From Andrena cerasifolii (taxonomy: Eukaryota > Arthropoda > Insecta > Hymenoptera > Andrenidae): 64,000 nt of DNA. Below, in pieces: positions 27,081 through 41,629 of this stretch. The translations under genes and the position numbers were made by a program. Where the stretch lies: contig NC_135129.1 in assembly GCF_050908995.1 (NCBI RefSeq), positions 124,001 through 188,000 on the forward strand, in the 5' to 3' direction. Position 1 is the stretch's first letter. Each line of letters starts with the position of its first letter. The notes beneath the pieces are model-generated. The model saw only the letters and a list, made by a program, of their open reading frames with translations, had not been told where the DNA came from and did no database searches.

Positions 27081-30000
27081 ATATTGAAAAACCGATATTA
27101 GGACCGATATTGAAAAACCGATATTAGGACCGATATTGAAAAACCGATATTGAAAAACCGATATTGAAAAACCTATACCGAAAAACTGATATTGCAAAAC
27201 CGATATTGAAAAACCGATATTGAAAAACAAATATTGAAAAACTGATATCGAAAAACTGATATTGAAAAACAAATATTGAAAAACCGATATTGAAAAACCG
27301 ATATTGAAAAACCGATATTGAAAAACCGATATTGAAAAACCTATATCGAAAAACTGATATTGCAAAACCGATATTGAATCCGATATTAGAACCGATATTG
27401 AAAAACCGATATTGAATCCGATATTAGAACCGATATTCAAAAACCGATATTGAATCCGATATTAGAACCGATATTCAAAAACCGATATTGAAAAACAAAT
27501 ATTGAAAAACTGATATCGAAAAACTGATATTGAAAAACCGATATTGAAAAACAAATATTGAAAAACTGATATCGAAAAACTGATATTGAAAAACCGATAT
27601 TGAAAAAGCGATATTGAAAAACCGATATTGAAAAACAAATATTGAAAAACTGATATCGAAAAACTGATATCGAAAAACTGATATCGAAAAACTGATATTG
27701 AAAAACCGATATTGAAAAAGCGATATTGAAAAACCGATATTGAAAAACAAATATTGAAAAACTGATATCGAAAAACTGATATTGAAAAAGCGATATTGAA
27801 AAAGCGATATTGAAAAACCAATATTGAAAAACTTACATCGAAAAACTGATATTGAAAAACCGATATTGAAACCGATATTAGAACCGATATTGAAAAACCG
27901 ATATTGAAAAACAAATATTGAAAAACCGATATTCAAAAACCGATATTCAAAAACCGATATTCAAAAACTGATATTGGAAAACCGATATTCAAAAACCGAT
28001 ACTGAAACCGATATTAGAACCGATATTCAAAAACCGATATTCAAAAACCGATATTGAAAACCAAATATTGAAAAACTGATATCGAAAAATTGATATTGAA
28101 AAACCGATATTGAAAAACCGATATTGAAAAACCGATATTGAATCCGATATTAGAACCGATATTGAAAAACCGATATTGAAAAACAAATATTGAAAAACCG
28201 ATATTGAAAAACCGATATTAGGACCGATATTGAAAAACCGATATTGAAAAACCGATATTAGGACCGATATTGAAAAACCGATATTGGAGAACAAATATTG
28301 AAAAACTGATATTGAAAAACCGATGTTGAAAAACCGATATTGAAAACCAAATATTGAAAAACTGATATTGAAAAACCGATATTGAAAAATCGATATTGAA
28401 AAACCTATACCGAAAAACTGATATTGCAAAACCGATATTGAAAAACCGATATTGAAAACCAAATATTGAAAAACTGATATCGAAAAATTGATATTGAAAA
28501 ACCGATATTGAAAAACCGATATTGAATCCGATATTAGAACCGATATTGAAAAACCGATATTGGAGAACAAATATTGAAAAACTGATATTGAAAAACCGAT
28601 GTTGAAAAACCGATATTGAAAACCAAATATTGAAAAACTGATATTGAAAAACCGATATTGAAAAATCGATATTGAAAAACCTATACCGAAAAACTGATAT
28701 TGCAAAACCGATATTGAAAAACCGATATTGAAAAACAAATATTGAAAAACTGATATCGAAAAACTGATATTGCAAAACCGATATTGAAACCGATATTGAA
28801 ACACCTATATCGAAAAACAAATATTGAAAAACCGACATTGAAAAACCGATATTGAAAAACTGATATCGAAAAACTGATATTGAAAAACCGATATTGAAAA
28901 AGCGATATTGAAAAACAAATATTGTAAAACTAATATCGAAAAACTGATATTGAAAAACCGATATTGAAAAAGCGATATTGAAAAACCAATATTGAAAAAC
29001 TTATATCGAATCCGATATTAGAACCGATATTGAAAAACCGATATTGAAAAACAAATATTGAAAAACCGATATTGGAGAACAAATATTGAAAAACTAATAT
29101 CGAAAAACTGATATTGAAAAACCGATATTGAAAAAGCGATATTGAAAAACCAATATTGAAAAACTTATATCGAATCCGATATTAGAACCGATATTGAAAA
29201 ACCGATATTGAAAAACAAATATTGAAAAACCGATATTGGAGAACAAATATTGAAAAACTGATATCGAAAAACTGATATTGCAAAACCGATATTGAAACCG
29301 ATATTGAAACACCTATATCGAAAAACAAATATTGAAAAACCGACATTGAAAAACCGATATTGAAAAACTGATATCGAAAAACTGATATTGAAAAACCGAT
29401 ATTGAAAAAGCGATATTGAAAAACAAATATTGTAAAACTAATATCGAAAAACTGATATTGAAAAACCGATATTGAAAAATCGATATTGAAAAACCTATAC
29501 CGAAAAACTGATATTGCAAAACCGATATTGAAAAACCGATATTGAAAAACAAATATTGAAAAACTGATATCGAAAAACTGATATTGCAAAACCGATATTG
29601 AAACCGATATTGAAACACCTATATCGAAAAACAAATATTGAAAAACCGACATTGAAAAACCGATATTGAAAAACTGATATCGAAAAACTGATATTGAAAA
29701 ACCGATATTGAAAAAGCGATATTGAAAAACAAATATTGAAAAACTAATATCGAAAAACTGATATTGAAAAACCGATATTGAAAAAGCGATATTGAAAAAC
29801 CAATATTGAAAAACTTATATCGAATCCGATATTAGAACCGATATTGAAAAACCGATATTGAAAAACAAATATTGAAAAACCGATATTGGAGAACAAATAT
29901 TGAAAAACTGATATCGAAAAACTGATATTGAAAAACCGATATTGAAAAACCTATATCGAAAAACTGATATTGCAAAACCGATATTGAAAAACCGATATTG

Positions 30001-30236
30001 AATCCGATATTAGAACCGATATTCAAAAACCGATATTGGAGGACAAATATTGAAAAACTGATATTGAAAACCCGATATTGAAAAACCGATATTGAAAAAC
30101 CGATATTGAATCCGATATTAGAACCGATATTGAAAAACCGATATTGGAGAACAAATATTGAAAAACAAATATTGAAAAACCGATATTGAAAAACCGATAT
30201 TGAAAAACCGATATTAGGACCGATATTGAAAAACCG
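27081..30236 (+). repeat. 3,156-bp higher-order repeat, copy 2
   Basis: This copy abuts copy 1. Identity continues about 45 bp past the formal end (to about 30,280), then one copy has a TTAGGA unit where the other has a canonical one. The near-perfect match makes it the most recent large duplication I can see, if the assembly is correct. The TTGTAAAAC variant is present near 28,925 and 29,432, as in copy 1 near 25,769 and 26,277. Confidence 0.9.
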
Positions 30237-30253
30237 ATATTGAAAAACCGATA

Positions 30254-31760
30254 TTAGGACCGATATTGAAAAACCGATATTGAAAAACCGATATTAGGAC
30301 CGATATTGAAAAACCGATATTGGAGAACAAATATTGAAAAACTGATATTGAAAAACCGATGTTGAAAAACCGATATTGAAAACCAAATATTGAAAAACTG
30401 ATATTGAAAAACCGATATTGAAAAATCGATATTGAAAAACCTATACCGAAAAACTGATATTGCAAAACCGATATTGAAAAACCGATATTGAAAACCAAAT
30501 ATTGAAAAACTGATATCGAAAAATTGATATTGAAAAACCGATATTGAAAAACCGATATTGAATCCGATATTAGAACCGATATTGAAAAACCGATATTGGA
30601 GAACAAATATTGAAAAACTGATATTGAAAAACCGATGTTGAAAAACCGATATTGAAAACCAAATATTGAAAAACTGATATTGAAAAACCGATATTGAAAA
30701 ATCGATATTGAAAAACCTATACCGAAAAACTGATATTGCAAAACCGATATTGAAAAACCGATATTGAAAAACAAATATTGAAAAACTGATATCGAAAAAC
30801 TGATATTGCAAAACCGATATTGAAACCGATATTGAAACACCTATATCGAAAAACAAATATTGAAAAACCGACATTGAAAAACCGATATTGAAAAACTGAT
30901 ATCGAAAAACTGATATTGAAAAACCGATATTGAAAAAGCGATATTGAAAAACAAATATTGAAAAACTAATATCGAAAAACTGATATTGAAAAACCGATAT
31001 TGAAAAAGCGATATTGAAAAACCAATATTGAAAAACTTATATCGAATCCGATATTAGAACCGATATTGAAAAACCGATATTGAAAAACAAATATTGAAAA
31101 ACCGATATTGGAGAACAAATATTGAAAAACTGATATCGAAAAACTGATATTGAAAAACCGATATTGAAAAACCTATATCGAAAAACTGATATTGCAAAAC
31201 CGATATTGAAAAACCGATATTGAATCCGATATTAGAACCGATATTCAAAAACCGATATTGGAGGACAAATATTGAAAAACTGATATTGAAAACCCGATAT
31301 TGAAAAACCGATATTGAAAAACCGATATTGAATCCGATATTAGAACCGATATTGAAAAACCGATATTGGAGAACAAATATTGAAAAACTGATATTGAAAA
31401 ACCGATATTGAAAAACCGATATTGAAACCGATATTGAAAAACCTATATCGAAACACAAATATTGAAAAACCGACATTGAAAAACCGATATTGAAAAACCG
31501 ATATTGAAAAACCTATATCGAAAAACTGATATTGCAAAACCGATATTGAAAAACCGATATTGAATCCGATATTCGAACCGATATTGAAAAACCGATATTG
31601 AAAAACAAATATTGAAAAACTGATATCGAAAAACTGATATTGAAAAACCAATATTGAAAAACCGATATTGAGAAGCAAATATTGAAAAACCGATATTGAA
31701 AAACCGATATTGAAAAACCGATATTGAAAAACAAATATTGAAAAACCGATATTGAAAAAC
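30254..31760 (+). repeat. 1.5-kb segment repeated at 43,890
   Basis: Order matches 43,890-45,396 at a constant offset of 13,636 bp; the match extends left to about 29.7/43.3 kb. Both copies share TCCGATATTCGAACC (near 31,571 and 45,207) in place of the usual TTAGAACC, and a GAAACACAAATATTG unit near 31,451/45,087. The segment contains a doubled CCGATGTTG cassette, a module M copy and a GAGAAGC unit. Confidence 0.85.
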
Positions 31761-31779
31761 CGATATTGAAAAACCGATA

Positions 31780-33470
31780 TTAGGACCGATATTGAAAAAC
31801 CGATATTGAAAAACCGATATTAGGACCGATATTGAAAAACCGATATTGAAAAACCGATATTGAATCCGATATTAGAACCGATATTGAAAAACCGATATTG
31901 GAGAACAAATATTGAAAAACTGATATTGAAAAACCGATATTGAAAAACCGATATTGAAAACCAAATATTGAAAAACTGATATTGAAAAACCGATATTGAA
32001 AAACCGATATTGAAAAACCTATACCGAAAAACTGATATTGAAAAACCGATATTGAAACCGATATTAGAACCGATATTGAAAAACCGATATTGAAAAAGCG
32101 ATATTGAAAAACCGATATTGAAAAACCGATATTGAAAAACAAATATTGAAAAACCGATATTGAAAAACCGATATTAAAAAACCGATATTGAAAAACCCAT
32201 ATTGAAAAACCTATATCGAAAAACTGATATTGCAAAACCGATCTTGAAAAACCGATATTGAATCCGATATTAGAACCGATATTCAAAAACCGATATTGAA
32301 AAACCGATATTGAAAAACAAATATTGAAAAACTGATATCGAAAAACTGATATTGAAAAACCGATATTGAAATATCGATATTGAAAAACAAATATTGAAAA
32401 ACCGATATTGAAAAACCGATATTGAAAAACCGATATTGAAAAAGCGATATTGAAAAACAAATATTGAAAAACCGATATTGAAAAACCGATATTAGGACCG
32501 ATATTGAAAAACCGATATTAGGACCGATATTGAAAAACCGATATTGAAAAACCGATATTGAATCCGATATTAGAACCGATATTGAAAAACCGATATAGGA
32601 GAACAAATATTGAAAAACTGATATTGAAAAACCGATATTGAAAAACCGATATTGAAAAACCGATATTGAAAAAGCGATATTGAAAAACAAATATTGAAAA
32701 ACTTATATCGAATCCGATATTAGAACCGATATTGAAAAACCGATATTGAAAAACAAATATTGAAAACCCGATATTGGAGAACAAATATCGAAAAACTGAT
32801 ATTGAAAAAGCGATATTGAAAAAGCGATATTGAAAAAGCGATATTGAAAAACCGATATTGAAAAACCGATATTGAAAAACCGGTATTGAAAAACCTATAT
32901 CGAAAAACTGATATTGCAAAACCGATATTGAAACCGATATTGAAACACCTATATCGAAAAACAAATATTGAAAAACCGACATTGAAAAACCGATATTGAA
33001 AAACCGATATTGAAAAACAAATATTGAAAAACTGATATTGCAAAACCGATATTGAAAAACCGATATTGAAAAACTTATATCGAAAAACTGATATTGCAAA
33101 ACCGATATTGAAAAACCGATATTGAAACCGATATTGAAAAACCGATATTAGGACCGATATTGAAAAACCGATATTGAAAAACCGATATTGAAAAACCGAT
33201 ATTAGGACCGATATTGAAAAACCGATATTGAAAAACCGATATTGAATCCGATATTAGAACCGATATTGAAAAACCGATATTGAAAAACTGATATTGCAAA
33301 ACCGATATTCAAAAACCGATATTGCAACCGATATTAGAACCGATATTCAAAAACCGATATTGAAAACCAAATATTGAACAACTGATATCAAAAAACTGAT
33401 ATTGAAAAACCGATATTGAAAAACAAATATTGAAAAACCGATATTGAAAAACCGATATTGAAAAACCGAT
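31780..33470 (+). repeat. Second copy of the 20.5-kb block
   Basis: Matches 20.5-22.1 kb (offset 11,296 to 11,310) and 46.3-48.0 kb (offset 14,558). It shares CGATATAGGAG with the 46-kb copy only. The GAACAAC marker lies near 33,373. The right end, near 33,470, runs into TTAGGA units and then a CCGATGTTG cassette instead of continuing like 22.2 kb. Confidence 0.83.
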
Positions 33471-33749
33471 ATTAGGACCGATATTGAAAAACCGATATTA
33501 GGACCGATATTGAAAAACCGATATTAGGACCGATATTGAAAAACCGATATTGAAAAACCGATATTGAATCCGATATTAGAACCGATATTGAAAAACCGAT
33601 ATTGGAGAACAAATATTGAAAAACTGATATTGAAAAACCGATGTTGAAAAACCGATATTGAAAACCAAATATTGAAAAACTGATATTGAAAAACCGATAT
33701 TGAAAAATCGATATTGAAAAACCGATATTGAAAACCAAATATTGAAAAA

Positions 33750-35780
33750 CTGATATTGAAAAACCGATATTGAAAAACCGATATTAGGACCGATATTGAA
33801 AAACCGATATTAGGACCGATATTGAAAAACCGATATTGAAAAACCGATATTGAAAAACCTATACCGAAAAACTGATATTGCAAAACCGATATTGAAAAAC
33901 CGATATTGAAAAACAAATATTGAAAAACTGATATCGAAAAACTGATATTGAAAAACAAATATTGAAAAACCGATATTGAAAAACCGATATTGAAAAACCG
34001 ATATTGAAAAACCGATATTGAAAAACCTATATCGAAAAACTGATATTGCAAAACCGATATTGAATCCGATATTAGAACCGATATTGAAAAACCGATATTG
34101 AATCCGATATTAGAACCGATATTCAAAAACCGATATTGAATCCGATATTAGAACCGATATTCAAAAACCGATATTGAAAAACAAATATTGAAAAACTGAT
34201 ATCGAAAAACTGATATTGAAAAACCGATATTGAAAAACAAATATTGAAAAACTGATATCGAAAAACTGATATTGAAAAACCGATATTGAAAAAGCGATAT
34301 TGAAAAACCGATATTGAAAAACAAATATTGAAAAACTGATATCGAAAAACTGATATCGAAAAACTGATATCGAAAAACTGATATTGAAAAACCGATATTG
34401 AAAAAGCGATATTGAAAAACCGATATTGAAAAACAAATATTGAAAAACTGATATCGAAAAACTGATATTGAAAAAGCGATATTGAAAAAGCGATATTGAA
34501 AAACCAATATTGAAAAACTTACATCGAAAAACTGATATTGAAAAACCGATATTGAAACCGATATTAGAACCGATATTGAAAAACCGATATTGAAAAACAA
34601 ATATTGAAAAACCGATATTCAAAAACCGATATTCAAAAACCGATATTCAAAAACTGATATTGGAAAACCGATATTCAAAAACCGATACTGAAACCGATAT
34701 TAGAACCGATATTCAAAAACCGATATTCAAAAACCGATATTGAAAACCAAATATTGAAAAACTGATATCGAAAAATTGATATTGAAAAACCGATATTGAA
34801 AAACCGATATTGAAAAACCGATATTGAATCCGATATTAGAACCGATATTGAAAAACCGATATTGAAAAACAAATATTGAAAAACCGATATTGAAAAACCG
34901 ATATTAGGACCGATATTGAAAAACCGATATTGAAAAACCGATATTAGGACCGATATTGAAAAACCGATATTGGAGAACAAATATTGAAAAACTGATATTG
35001 AAAAACCGATGTTGAAAAACCGATATTGAAAACCAAATATTGAAAAACTGATATTGAAAAACCGATATTGAAAAATCGATATTGAAAAACCTATACCGAA
35101 AAACTGATATTGCAAAACCGATATTGAAAAACCGATATTGAAAACCAAATATTGAAAAACTGATATCGAAAAATTGATATTGAAAAACCGATATTGAAAA
35201 ACCGATATTGAATCCGATATTAGAACCGATATTGAAAAACCGATATTGGAGAACAAATATTGAAAAACTGATATTGAAAAACCGATGTTGAAAAACCGAT
35301 ATTGAAAACCAAATATTGAAAAACTGATATTGAAAAACCGATATTGAAAAATCGATATTGAAAAACCTATACCGAAAAACTGATATTGCAAAACCGATAT
35401 TGAAAAACCGATATTGAAAAACAAATATTGAAAAACTGATATCGAAAAACTGATATTGCAAAACCGATATTGAAACCGATATTGAAACACCTATATCGAA
35501 AAACAAATATTGAAAAACCGACATTGAAAAACCGATATTGAAAAACTGATATCGAAAAACTGATATTGAAAAACCGATATTGAAAAAGCGATATTGAAAA
35601 ACAAATATTGTAAAACTAATATCGAAAAACTGATATTGAAAAACCGATATTGAAAAAGCGATATTGAAAAACCAATATTGAAAAACTTATATCGAATCCG
35701 ATATTAGAACCGATATTGAAAAACCGATATTGAAAAACAAATATTGAAAAACCGATATTGGAGAACAAATATTGAAAAAC
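33750..35780 (+). repeat. Partial third copy of the 3,156-bp HOR
   Basis: Order matches 23,908-25,938 at a constant offset of 9,842 bp. That includes the triple CTGATATCG near 34,350, CTTACATCG near 34,520, the doubled CCGATGTTG cassette, GAAACACC/CCGACATTG near 35,521 and the rare TTGTAAAAC unit near 35,611 (25,769 in copy 1). The copy ends near 35,780, where CTGATATCG replaces CTAATATCG. About 1.1 kb of the HOR is missing. Confidence 0.86.
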
Positions 35781-38148
35781 TGATATCGAAAAACTGATAT
35801 TGAAAAACCGATATTGAAAAACCTATATCGAAAAACTGATATTGCAAAACCGATATTGAAAAACCGATATTGAATCCGATATTAGAACCGATATTCAAAA
35901 ACCGATATTGGAGGACAAATATTGAAAAACTGATATTGAAAACCCGATATTGAAAAACCGATATTGAAAAACCGATATTGAAAAACCGATATTGAATCCG
36001 ATATTAGAACCGATATTGAAAAACCGATATTGGAGAACAAATATTGAAAAACTGATATTGAAAAACCGATATTGAAAAACCGATATTGAAACCGATATTG
36101 AAAAACCTATATCGAAACACAAATATTGAAAAACCGACATTGAAAAACCGATATTGAAAAACCGATATTGAAAAACCTATATCGAAAAACTGATATTGCA
36201 AAACCGATATTGAAAAACCGATATTGAATCCGATATTAGAACCGATATTGAAAAACCGATATTGAAAAACAAATATTGAAAAACTGATATCGAAAAACTG
36301 ATATTGAAAAACCAATATTGAAAAACCGATATTGAGAAGCAAATATTGAAAAACCGATATTGAAAAACCGATATTGAAAAACCGATATTGAAAAACAAAT
36401 ATTGAAAAACCGATATTGAAAAACCGATATTGAAAAACCGATATTGAAAAACCGATATTAGGACCGATATTGAAAAACCGATATTGAAAAACCGATATTA
36501 GGACCGATATTGAAAAACCGATATTGAAAAACCGATATTGAATCCGATATTAGAACCGATATTGAAAAACCGATATTGGAGAACAAATATTGAAAAACTG
36601 ATATTGAAAAACCGATATTGAAAAACCGATATTGAAAACCAAATATTGAAAAACTGATATTGAAAAACCGATATTGAAAAACCGATATTGAAAAACCTAT
36701 ACCGAAAAACTCATATTGAAAAACCGATATTGAAACCGATATTAGAACCGATATTGAAAAACCGATATTGAAAAAGCGATATTGAAAAACCGATATTGAA
36801 AAACCGATATTGAAAAACAAATATTGAAAAACCGATATTGAAAAACCGATATTAAAAAACCGATATTGAAAAACCGATATTGAAAAACCTATATCGAAAA
36901 ACTGATATTGCAAAACCGATCTTGAAAAACCGATATTGAATCCGATATTAGAACCGATATGCAAAAACCGATATTGAAAAACCGATATTGAAAAACAAAT
37001 ATTGAAAAACTGATATCGAAAAACTGATATTGAAAAACCGATATTGAAATATCGATATTGAAAAACAAATATTGAAAAACCGATATTGAAAAACCGATAT
37101 TGAAAAAGCGATATTGAAAAACAAATATTGAAAAACCGATATTGAAAAACCGATATTGAAAAACCGATATTGAATCCGATATTAGAACCGATATTCAAAA
37201 ACCGATATTGAATCCGATATTAGAACCGATATTCAAAAACCGATATTGAATCCGATATTAGAACCGATATTGAAAACCAAATATTGAAAAACTGATAGTG
37301 AAAAACCGATATTGAAAAACCGGTATTGAAAAACCGATATTGAATCCGATATTAGAACCGATATTCAAAAACCGATATTGGAGGACAAATATTGAAAAAC
37401 TGATATTGAAAACCCGATATTGAAAAACCGATATTGAAAAACCGATATTGAAACCGATATTGAAAAACCGATATTGAAACCTATATTAGAACCGATATTG
37501 AAAAACCGATATTGAATCCGATATTAGAACCGATATTGAAAAACCGGTATTGGAGAACAAATATTGAAAAACTGATATTGAAAAACCGATATTGAAAAAC
37601 CGATATTGAAAACCAAATATTGAAAAACTGATATTGCAAAACCGATATTGAAAAACCGATATTGAATCCGATATTAGAACCGATATTGAATAACCGATAT
37701 TGAATAACCGATATTGAAAAACAAATATTGAAAAACTGATATCGAAAAACTGATATTGAAAAACCGATATTGAAAAAGCGATATTGAAAAACAAATATTG
37801 AAAAACTAATATCGAAAAACTGATATTGAAAAACCGATATTGAAAAAGCGATATTGAAAAACCAATATTGAAAAACTTATATCGAATCCGATATTAGAAC
37901 CGATATTGAAAAACCGATATTGAAAAACAAATATTGAAAAACCGATATTGGAGAACAAATATTGAAAAACTGATATCGAAAAACTGATATTGAAAAACCG
38001 ATATTGAAAAACCTATATCGAAAAACTGATATTGCAAAACCGATATTGAAAAACCGATATTGAATCCGATATTAGAACCGATATTCAAAAACCGATATTG
38101 GAGGACAAATATTGAAAAACTGATATTGAAAACCCGATATTGAAAAAC
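35395..38148 (+). repeat. 2.75-kb higher-order repeat, copy 1
   Basis: Repeats directly downstream. The offset is 2,754 bp up to about 36,440, then 2,740 (one canonical unit fewer in copy 2), then 2,778 past about 37,240 (one extra 38-bp 12+12+14 block in copy 2). Markers shared by both copies are CTCATATTG (36,710 and 39,450), GATATGCAAAAACC (near 36,957 and 39,697), CTGATAGTG (near 37,292 and 40,073) and AAACCTATATTAG (near 37,480 and 40,257). The first 385 bp overlap the end of the 33.75-kb segment, so HOR boundaries are nested. Confidence 0.87.
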
Positions 38149-40926
38149 CGATATTGAAAAACCGATATTGAAAAACAAATATTGAAAAACTGATATCGAA
38201 AAACTGATATTGCAAAACCGATATTGAAACCGATATTGAAACACCTATATCGAAAAACAAATATTGAAAAACCGACATTGAAAAACCGATATTGAAAAAC
38301 TGATATCGAAAAACTGATATTGAAAAACCGATATTGAAAAAGCGATATTGAAAAACAAATATTGAAAAACTAATATCGAAAAACTGATATTGAAAAACCG
38401 ATATTGAAAAAGCGATATTGAAAAACCAATATTGAAAAACTTATATCGAATCCGATATTAGAACCGATATTGAAAAACCGATATTGAAAAACAAATATTG
38501 AAAAACCGATATTGGAGAACAAATATTGAAAAACTGATATCGAAAAACTGATATTGAAAAACCGATATTGAAAAACCTATATCGAAAAACTGATATTGCA
38601 AAACCGATATTGAAAAACCGATATTGAATCCGATATTAGAACCGATATTCAAAAACCGATATTGGAGGACAAATATTGAAAAACTGATATTGAAAACCCG
38701 ATATTGAAAAACCGATATTGAAAAACCGATATTGAAAAACCGATATTGAATCCGATATTAGAACCGATATTGAAAAACCGATATTGGAGAACAAATATTG
38801 AAAAACTGATATTGAAAAACCGATATTGAAAAACCGATATTGAAACCGATATTGAAAAACCTATATCGAAACACAAATATTGAAAAACCGACATTGAAAA
38901 ACCGATATTGAAAAACCGATATTGAAAAACCTATATCGAAAAACTGATATTGCAAAACCGATATTGAAAAACCGATATTGAATCCGATATTAGAACCGAT
39001 ATTGAAAAACCGATATTGAAAAACAAATATTGAAAAACTGATATCGAAAAACTGATATTGAAAAACCAATATTGAAAAACCGATATTGAGAAGCAAATAT
39101 TGAAAAACCGATATTGAAAAACCGATATTGAAAAACCGATATTGAAAAACAAATATTGAAAAACCGATATTGAAAAACCGATATTGAAAAACCGATATTA
39201 GGACCGATATTGAAAAACCGATATTGAAAAACCGATATTAGGACCGATATTGAAAAACCGATATTGAAAAACCGATATTGAATCCGATATTAGAACCGAT
39301 ATTGAAAAACCGATATTGGAGAACAAATATTGAAAAACTGATATTGAAAAACCGATATTGAAAAACCGATATTGAAAACCAAATATTGAAAAACTGATAT
39401 TGAAAAACCGATATTGAAAAACCGATATTGAAAAACCTATACCGAAAAACTCATATTGAAAAACCGATATTGAAACCGATATTAGAACCGATATTGAAAA
39501 ACCGATATTGAAAAAGCGATATTGAAAAACCGATATTGAAAAACCGATATTGAAAAACAAATATTGAAAAACCGATATTGAAAAACCGATATTAAAAAAC
39601 CGATATTGAAAAACCGATATTGAAAAACCTATATCGAAAAACTGATATTGCAAAACCGATCTTGAAAAACCGATATTGAATCCGATATTAGAACCGATAT
39701 GCAAAAACCGATATTGAAAAACCGATATTGAAAAACAAATATTGAAAAACTGATATCGAAAAACTGATATTGAAAAACCGATATTGAAATATCGATATTG
39801 AAAAACAAATATTGAGAAACCGATATTGAAAAACCGATATTGAAAAAGCGATATTGAAAAACAAATATTGAAAAACCGATATTGAAAAACCGATATTGAA
39901 AAACCGATATTGAATCCGATATTAGAACCGATATTCAAAAACCGATATTGAATCCGATATTAGAACCGATATTCAAAAACCGATATTGAATCCGATATTA
40001 GAACCGATATTCAAAAACCGATATTGAATCCGATATTAGAACCGATATTGAAAACCAAATATTGAAAAACTGATAGTGAAAAACCGATATTGAAAAACCG
40101 GTATTGAAAAACCGATATTGAATCCGATATTAGAACCGATATTCAAAAACCGATATTGGAGGACAAATATTGAAAAACTGATATTGAAAACCCGATATTG
40201 AAAAACCGATATTGAAAAACCGATATTGAAACCGATATTGAAAAACCGATATTGAAACCTATATTAGAACCGATATTGAAAAACCGATATTGAATCCGAT
40301 ATTAGAACCGATATTGAAAAACCGGTATTGGAGAACAAATATTGAAAAACTGATATTGAAAAACCGATATTGAAAAACCGATATTGAAAATCAAATATTG
40401 AAAAACTGATATTGCAAAACCGATATTGAAAAACCGATATTGAATCCGATATTAGAACCGATATTGAATAACCGATATTGAATAACCGATATTGAAAAAC
40501 AAATATTGAAAAACTGATATCGAAAAACTGATATTGAAAAACCGATATTGAAAAAGCGATATTGAAAAACAAATATTGAAAAACTAATATCGAAAAACTG
40601 ATATTGAAAAACCGATATTGAAAAAGCGATATTGAAAAACCAATATTGAAAAACTTATATCGAATCCGATATTAGAACCGATATTGAAAAACCGATATTG
40701 AAAAACAAATATTGAAAAACCGATATTGGAGAACAAATATTGAAAAACTGATATCGAAAAACTGATATTGAAAAACCGATATTGAAAAACCTATATCGAA
40801 AAACTGATATTGCAAAACCGATATTGAAAAACCGATATTGAATCCGATATTAGAACCGATATTCAAAAACCGATATTGGAGGACAAATATTGAAAAACTG
40901 ATATTGAAAACCCGATATTGAAAAAC
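38149..40926 (+). repeat. 2.75-kb higher-order repeat, copy 2
   Basis: Tandem partner of 35,395-38,148, distinguished by the two length changes given there and by small private changes: a TTGAGAAACC unit near 39,815 and AAAATCAAATATTG near 40,388. Most of this copy also matches 55.5-58.2 kb at an offset of 17,398 bp, later 17,360. Confidence 0.87.
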
Positions 40927-41243
40927 CGATATTGAAAAACCGATATTGAAAAACCGATATTGAATCCGATATTAGAACCGATATTGAAAAACCGATATTG
41001 AAAAACAAATATTGAAAAACTGATATCGAAAAACTGATATTGAAAAACCAATATTGAAAAACCGATATTGAGAAGCAAATATTGAAAAACCGATATTGAA
41101 AAACCGATATTGAAAAACCGATATTGAAAAACAAATATTGAAAAACCGATATTGAAAAACCGATATTGAAAAACCGATATTGAAAAACCTATATCGAAAA
41201 ACTGATATTGCAAAACCGATATTGAAAAACCGATATTGAAAAA

Positions 41244-41495
41244 CCGGTATTGGAGAACAAATATTGAAAAACTGATATTGAAAAACCGATATTGAAAAAC
41301 CGATATTGAAAACCAAATATCGAAAAACTGATATTGCAAAACCGATATTGAAAAACCGATATTGAAAAACCGGTATTGGAGAACAAATATTGAAAAACTG
41401 ATATTGAAAAACCGATATTGAAAAACCGATATTGAAAACCAAATATTGAAAAACTGATATTGCAAAACCGATATTGAAAAACCGATATTGAATCC
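41244..41495 (+). repeat. 126-bp local tandem duplication (9 units)
   Basis: CCGGTATTGGAGAAC occurs at 41,244 and again at 41,370, exactly nine 14-bp units apart, with the same units between. At the junction near 41,315 a hybrid unit CAAATATCG appears. Its left half is that of CAAATATTG and its right half that of CTGATATCG or CCTATATCG, which suggests a crossover inside a unit. The equivalent places at 17.4, 19.7, 58.9 and 60.9 kb have one copy only. Confidence 0.8.
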
Positions 41496-41629
41496 GATAT
41501 TAGAACCGATATTGAATAACCGATATTGAATAACCGATATTGAAAAACAAATATTGAAAAACTGATATCGAAAAACTGATATTGAAAAACCGATATTGAA
41601 AAAGCGATATTGAAAAACAAATATTGAAA

